Source: Campylobacterales bacterium
GTDB lineage: Bacteria; Campylobacterota; Campylobacteria; Campylobacterales; Sulfurovaceae
Direction of reading: 5' to 3'
Length of the DNA: 33,369 nt
Assembly (NCBI GenBank): GCA_014763885.1
Contig: JACXUO010000023.1
Location: 1-33,369 of the forward strand
Part shown: positions 33,044 through 33,369 of the stretch, piece after piece
Layout of the letters: every line of letters starts with the position of its first letter
How positions within the stretch are numbered: position 1 is the stretch's first letter
Made by a program: the position numbers and the translations under genes
Notes under the pieces: generated by a model
Seen by the model: only the letters and a program-made list of their open reading frames with translations
Told to the model about the DNA's origin: nothing
Database searches by the model: none

Positions 33044-33369
33044 ATGGAGATAGGAGTAGCGTTTATCATTAAAAAGATCATCGCCTGGTTGTTGATGCCG
33101 ATGCCACTTGGTCTTATGATGCTCCTCATCGCTCTATGGCTCCTTCATCAGGGCAATCACAGAAGGGCGAAACAGTTTTTACTGGGAACTGTTCTCTGGT
33201 TCGGGGTGGTAACGCATGCGCATCTGAGCAGCCTCCTGCTGCTGCCTTTGGAATCCCGGTATGAAAAGATCGGGCATATCCCTGCAGGGGTGAAGTATAT
33301 TTTGCTTCTTGGCGGAGACAAGGAGAGACGTGCATGGGAAGCGATACGGCTCTATAGGAAGATCAAAGG
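33044..33369 (+). CDS. ElyC/YdcF/SanA-family (DUF218) protein, 5' part
   Basis: The first 108 codons are visible, cut by the right edge. Two hydrophobic helices (about 6-31, with KKIIAWLLMPMPLGLMMLLI, and 41-55) are followed by LLLLPLESRYEKIGHIPAGV and YILLLGGDKERR. This layout matches the membrane-anchored DUF218 group that includes ElyC and SanA, proteins linked to envelope and peptidoglycan or lipid-carrier homeostasis. GGAG lies a few bases upstream of the ATG at 33044. The position of the GGD segment fits the start of the DUF218 domain, which continues outside the window. Confidence 0.8.
   Translation, partial: MEIGVAFIIKKIIAWLLMPMPLGLMMLLIALWLLHQGNHRRAKQFLLGTVLWFGVVTHAHLSSLLLLPLESRYEKIGHIPAGVKYILLLGGDKERRAWEAIRLYRKIK

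Overview
The window looks like a chromosomal segment of a Campylobacterota bacterium (former Epsilonproteobacteria), probably a Sulfurovum- or Sulfurimonas-like organism. This is inferred, not proven. Supporting signs are GyrA residue numbering that matches Campylobacter (Thr86, Asp90, Tyr125), promoters with clear -10 boxes but usually no -35 box, tight co-directional gene packing, and moderate GC with AT-rich spacers. No replicon origin, prophage, CRISPR array or recognisable transposase was seen.

Layout. 1-4300: a partial unknown ORF, yebC (minus), a divergent selO, a thioredoxin-like gene, a repeat-rich 330-bp spacer, then exbD and exbB (minus). 4500-12330: a long plus-strand housekeeping run of gyrA, asd, a YqhA-family membrane gene, hemE, a small four-helix-bundle (S23-type) gene enclosed by inverted TGAG heptad arrays, a dGTPase-like HD gene and a radical SAM gene. 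12339-12594: a consensus promoter and two identical tRNA-Asn genes. 12768-16748: a FIST sensor gene abutting a large PAS-GGDEF-EAL c-di-GMP gene. 16776-21794: a five-gene envelope cassette (LolA-like carrier, two FtsX-type permeases, an ATPase, an outer-membrane barrel). 21826-29697: polysaccharide genes (ugd, a 3'-truncated nucleotide-sugar epimerase, an inserted-looking OMP gene with terminator, a Wzc-like kinase, a CpsB-type phosphatase, a Wza-like lipoprotein, a WecA-like transferase). 29737-33369: a 59-codon ORF, a TonB-dependent receptor, an unknown membrane protein, an unknown tail-anchored protein and the start of an ElyC/YdcF-family gene.

How they work together. ugd and the epimerase would supply UDP-uronic acids. 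The WecA-like enzyme would prime a lipid carrier, and Wzc, CpsB and Wza would control chain length, phosphorylation and export. ExbB/ExbD could energise the TonB receptor, although no tonB is present. FIST and the PAS-GGDEF-EAL protein probably couple small-molecule sensing to c-di-GMP.

The most unusual structure is the four-helix-bundle gene between hemE and the HD gene. It sits between two arrays of four TGAG-type heptads in opposite orientation, whose arms can pair over 17 bp. That is the architecture of 23S rRNA intervening sequences, but here it lies inside a protein-coding operon.
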